Shown piece after piece: positions 5,498-6,751 of a stretch of 6,751 nucleotides of DNA. A model generated the notes under the pieces. That model did not search any database, was not told the DNA's origin, and saw only the letters and a program-made list of their open reading frames with translations. Both the position numbers and the translations under genes were made by a program. Numbering within the stretch: the first letter of the stretch is position 1; every line of letters starts with the position of its first letter. The DNA comes from JANNSW01 sp031431235 (lineage in GTDB: Bacteria; Pseudomonadota; Alphaproteobacteria; Rhizobiales; Hyphomicrobiaceae). Location: positions 1 to 6,751 of the forward strand of contig JANPDA010000150.1 of the NCBI GenBank assembly GCA_031431235.1. The letters are read 5' to 3'.

Positions 5498-6604
5498 ATG
5501 TTCACGCCGCTGTTCCACATCACCCCGGCCGCCGCACTGGCGCTGATGCAGATCGAGGCCTGCCGGCAGGCGGTTCTCGAGCTGCCAATCGATGTCGCCA
5601 TGCTGGCGAGCCTGCGGGAGACCGCGCGCGTCGCCTCGATCCACCATTCGACCATGATCGAAGGCAATCTTCTGACCGCGCCGCAGGTCCGCGAGGTCTT
5701 GCAGGGCGCGCATTTTCCGGGCCGCGAGCGCGACGAGGCGGAGGTCCGCAACTATTATCGCGCGCTCGAATGGGTGGAGGACCGAGCCGCCACCGGGGTC
5801 CGCCTCACCGAAGCCGATCTCAGGCGCCTCCACGGTCTCGCCTATCACGGTCGCAACCGGGCATCCCCCTATCGTGACGGCCAGAACGTCATCCGTGAGA
5901 GCGGCACGCGGAAGATCGTCTACATGCCGCCCGAGGCGCGCGACGTGCCTGTCCTGATGTCCGACCTCACCGGCTGGATCGGCGCCGGGATCGAGCAACG
6001 CGGGCTTCCGGTGCCGGTCATCGCGGCGCTTGCGCACTACCAGCTCGCGACCATCCATCCCTGGTTCGATGGCAACGGTCGAACGGCGCGACTGCTCGCG
6101 ACGCTGATCCTGCATATGGCGGGCTACGGCCTCGAGGGCATCTACTCGCTCGATGCCTATTACGCCGAGGAGCTCGGGGCCTACTACCGCTCGCTCGCGG
6201 TCGGGCCGTCGCACAACTACCATGAGGGCCGTGCGGAAGCGGACCTCACGGCCTTCGTCGACTATTTCTGCCGCGGCATGGCGGAAGCATTCACCAAGGT
6301 CCGCGCTGCGGCCACGGCTGCCGACGCGCGGCCTGGGCCCGATCTGTCGCGATTGCTGCGCGTTCTCGATCCGCGTCAGCGCCGCGTGCTCGAGCTGTTC
6401 CAGACGTCGGGGACCGCCAGCACCGCCGAGATCGCTGCTCAGCTCTCGCTCAGCCCCCGGACCGTCACCGTGCTCTGCCGCAACTGGATTGCCGATGGCT
6501 TCCTCGAAGTGCACGATACCTCGCGCAAGAACCGCAGCTATCGACTCGCCGACGCCTACGAGGGGCTCATCGCCGGAGCCGGGACCGTGCGGAGCAACCG
6601 GTGA
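5498..6604 (+). CDS. Fic-domain AMP-transferase, class II, with C-terminal winged helix
   Basis: A 368-residue Fic protein. The family typically transfers AMP from ATP to hydroxyl side chains of target proteins. The active-site motif HPWFDGNGRTAR is complete at 187-198, with catalytic H187 and the phosphate-binding GNGR. The inhibitory helix motif (S/T)xxxE(G/N) appears as S51-TMI-E55-G56 in the N-terminal helical part, which makes it class II and probably autoinhibited. The flap (RKIVYMPPE, 138-146) is present. Residues about 283-355 form a winged helix-turn-helix (TASTAEIAAQLSLSPRTV within it), the layout I recall for Shewanella SoFic-type proteins. There is no signal peptide. The ATG at 5498 has no Shine-Dalgarno, but a promoter ends eight bases before it. 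No antitoxin-like gene lies beside it. The target is unknown. Confidence 0.93.
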   Translation: MFTPLFHITPAAALALMQIEACRQAVLELPIDVAMLASLRETARVASIHHSTMIEGNLLTAPQVREVLQGAHFPGRERDEAEVRNYYRALEWVEDRAATGVRLTEADLRRLHGLAYHGRNRASPYRDGQNVIRESGTRKIVYMPPEARDVPVLMSDLTGWIGAGIEQRGLPVPVIAALAHYQLATIHPWFDGNGRTARLLATLILHMAGYGLEGIYSLDAYYAEELGAYYRSLAVGPSHNYHEGRAEADLTAFVDYFCRGMAEAFTKVRAAATAADARPGPDLSRLLRVLDPRQRRVLELFQTSGTASTAEIAAQLSLSPRTVTVLCRNWIADGFLEVHDTSRKNRSYRLADAYEGLIAGAGTVRSNR

Positions 6605-6605
6605 C

Positions 6606-6648
6606 CGCGCCTGCATCCGCCTCTTGCATTTCCTGTCATGCACGCGCG
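6606..6648. repeat. Imperfect inverted repeat just after the fic stop
   Basis: CGCGCCTGCAT (6606-6616) pairs with ATGCACGCGCG (6638-6648) at 10 of 11 positions around a 21-base loop. It starts one base after the fic stop. No T-run follows, so termination is doubtful. It may be a weak transcript-end hairpin or an operator for the next gene, whose -10 box lies 12 bases further on. Confidence 0.3.
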
Positions 6649-6660
6649 CAGAAAATCGCG

Positions 6661-6666
6661 TATGAT
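6661..6666 (+). promoter_or_regulatory. Possible -10 box for the DjlA/TerB-like gene
   Basis: TATGAT matches the -10 consensus at five of six bases and would place the transcript start at about 6673, the A of the ATG. No good -35 box is found at 17 bases; ATGCAC at 6638-6643 is poor. The upstream stretch lacks a clear Shine-Dalgarno, so this message too may be leaderless. Confidence 0.3.
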
Positions 6667-6672
6667 TCAGCA

Positions 6673-6751
6673 ATGTCACTCTGGGGAAAACTCGCGGGCG
6701 CTGCAGCTGGGCTTGCGATTGGCGGGCCGATCGGCGCGCTGTTGGGCGGCC
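6673..6751 (+). CDS. N-terminal fragment of a DjlA/TerB-like protein (runs off the right edge)
   Basis: The 26 codons visible give MSLWGKLAGAAAG followed by LAIGGPIGALLGG. From memory this opening, M(S)xWGK(L/I)xGxAAG and then a glycine-rich GGPxGALxG, is typical of alphaproteobacterial DnaJ-like proteins that carry a TerB tellurite-resistance domain and then a J-domain, related to DjlA. The glycine- and alanine-rich segment is hydrophobic and may contact the membrane. The TerB and J parts are outside the window, so the function is a prediction. The gene lies 68 bases after fic on the same strand. Confidence 0.6.
   Translation, partial: MSLWGKLAGAAAGLAIGGPIGALLGG

Noticed and set aside
5498..6604. 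A Fic toxin-antitoxin pair (FicT/FicA type).
   Set aside because: The inhibitory motif is within the Fic protein itself and no small antitoxin gene is adjacent.
5483..6679. A 398-codon open frame on the minus strand opposite fic.
   Set aside because: It has no recognisable domain and lies entirely against an intact Fic gene with full catalytic motifs; codon bias explains the lack of stops.

Overview
The window looks like chromosomal DNA of a GC-rich alphaproteobacterium, probably Hyphomicrobiales (Bradyrhizobium/Rhodoplanes-like). I base this on the strong G/C bias at codon third positions, the protein types, and a GGCGAGTGGCGAG-type palindromic repeat that I recall as common in that group. 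No database was searched, so the placement is an inference.

Layout, left to right. (1) Bases 1-79, minus strand: first 26 codons of an IS1182-like transposase; the rest of the insertion sequence lies outside the window. (2) 146-1585, minus: a full-length FAD-dependent amine/amino-acid oxidoreductase of the DAO/PuuB type. Its stop codon lies at or very near the IS edge. (3) 1586-1984: a 399-base divergent intergenic region. It holds a good sigma70-like promoter for the rightward genes and two 5-bp dyads of T-N11-A form, as expected for a LysR-type regulator. (4) 1985-5424, plus: a likely operon of gabD (succinate-semialdehyde dehydrogenase), an M19 membrane-dipeptidase-family peptidase, and rpiA (ribose-5-phosphate isomerase A). 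The last two overlap by four bases. A large GC-rich palindrome sits between gabD and the peptidase and forms part of the peptidase N-terminal coding sequence. (5) 5422-5465: four direct repeats of GATAA at exactly 11-bp spacing. They run from the rpiA stop codon into the -35 box of the next promoter. (6) 5498-6604, plus: a class II Fic AMP-transferase with a C-terminal winged helix, apparently on a leaderless transcript. (7) 6673-6751, plus: the start of a DjlA/TerB-like protein that runs off the window.

Function. The oxidoreductase and GabD are divergently arranged and fit the catabolism of an amine or amino acid through succinate semialdehyde to succinate. The middle steps (GabT, PuuC, PuuD or equivalents) are not here, so the substrate is unknown. 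The dipeptidase could supply amino acids from peptides. RpiA is a pentose-phosphate housekeeping enzyme that appears to share the transcript. The Fic gene looks like a separate unit with its own promoter.

The protein-coding content is mostly ordinary. The items that deserve a second look are non-coding: the 11-bp phased repeat at the fic promoter, and the palindrome that can hide the ribosome-binding site of the dipeptidase gene. I see no clear new multi-gene system.
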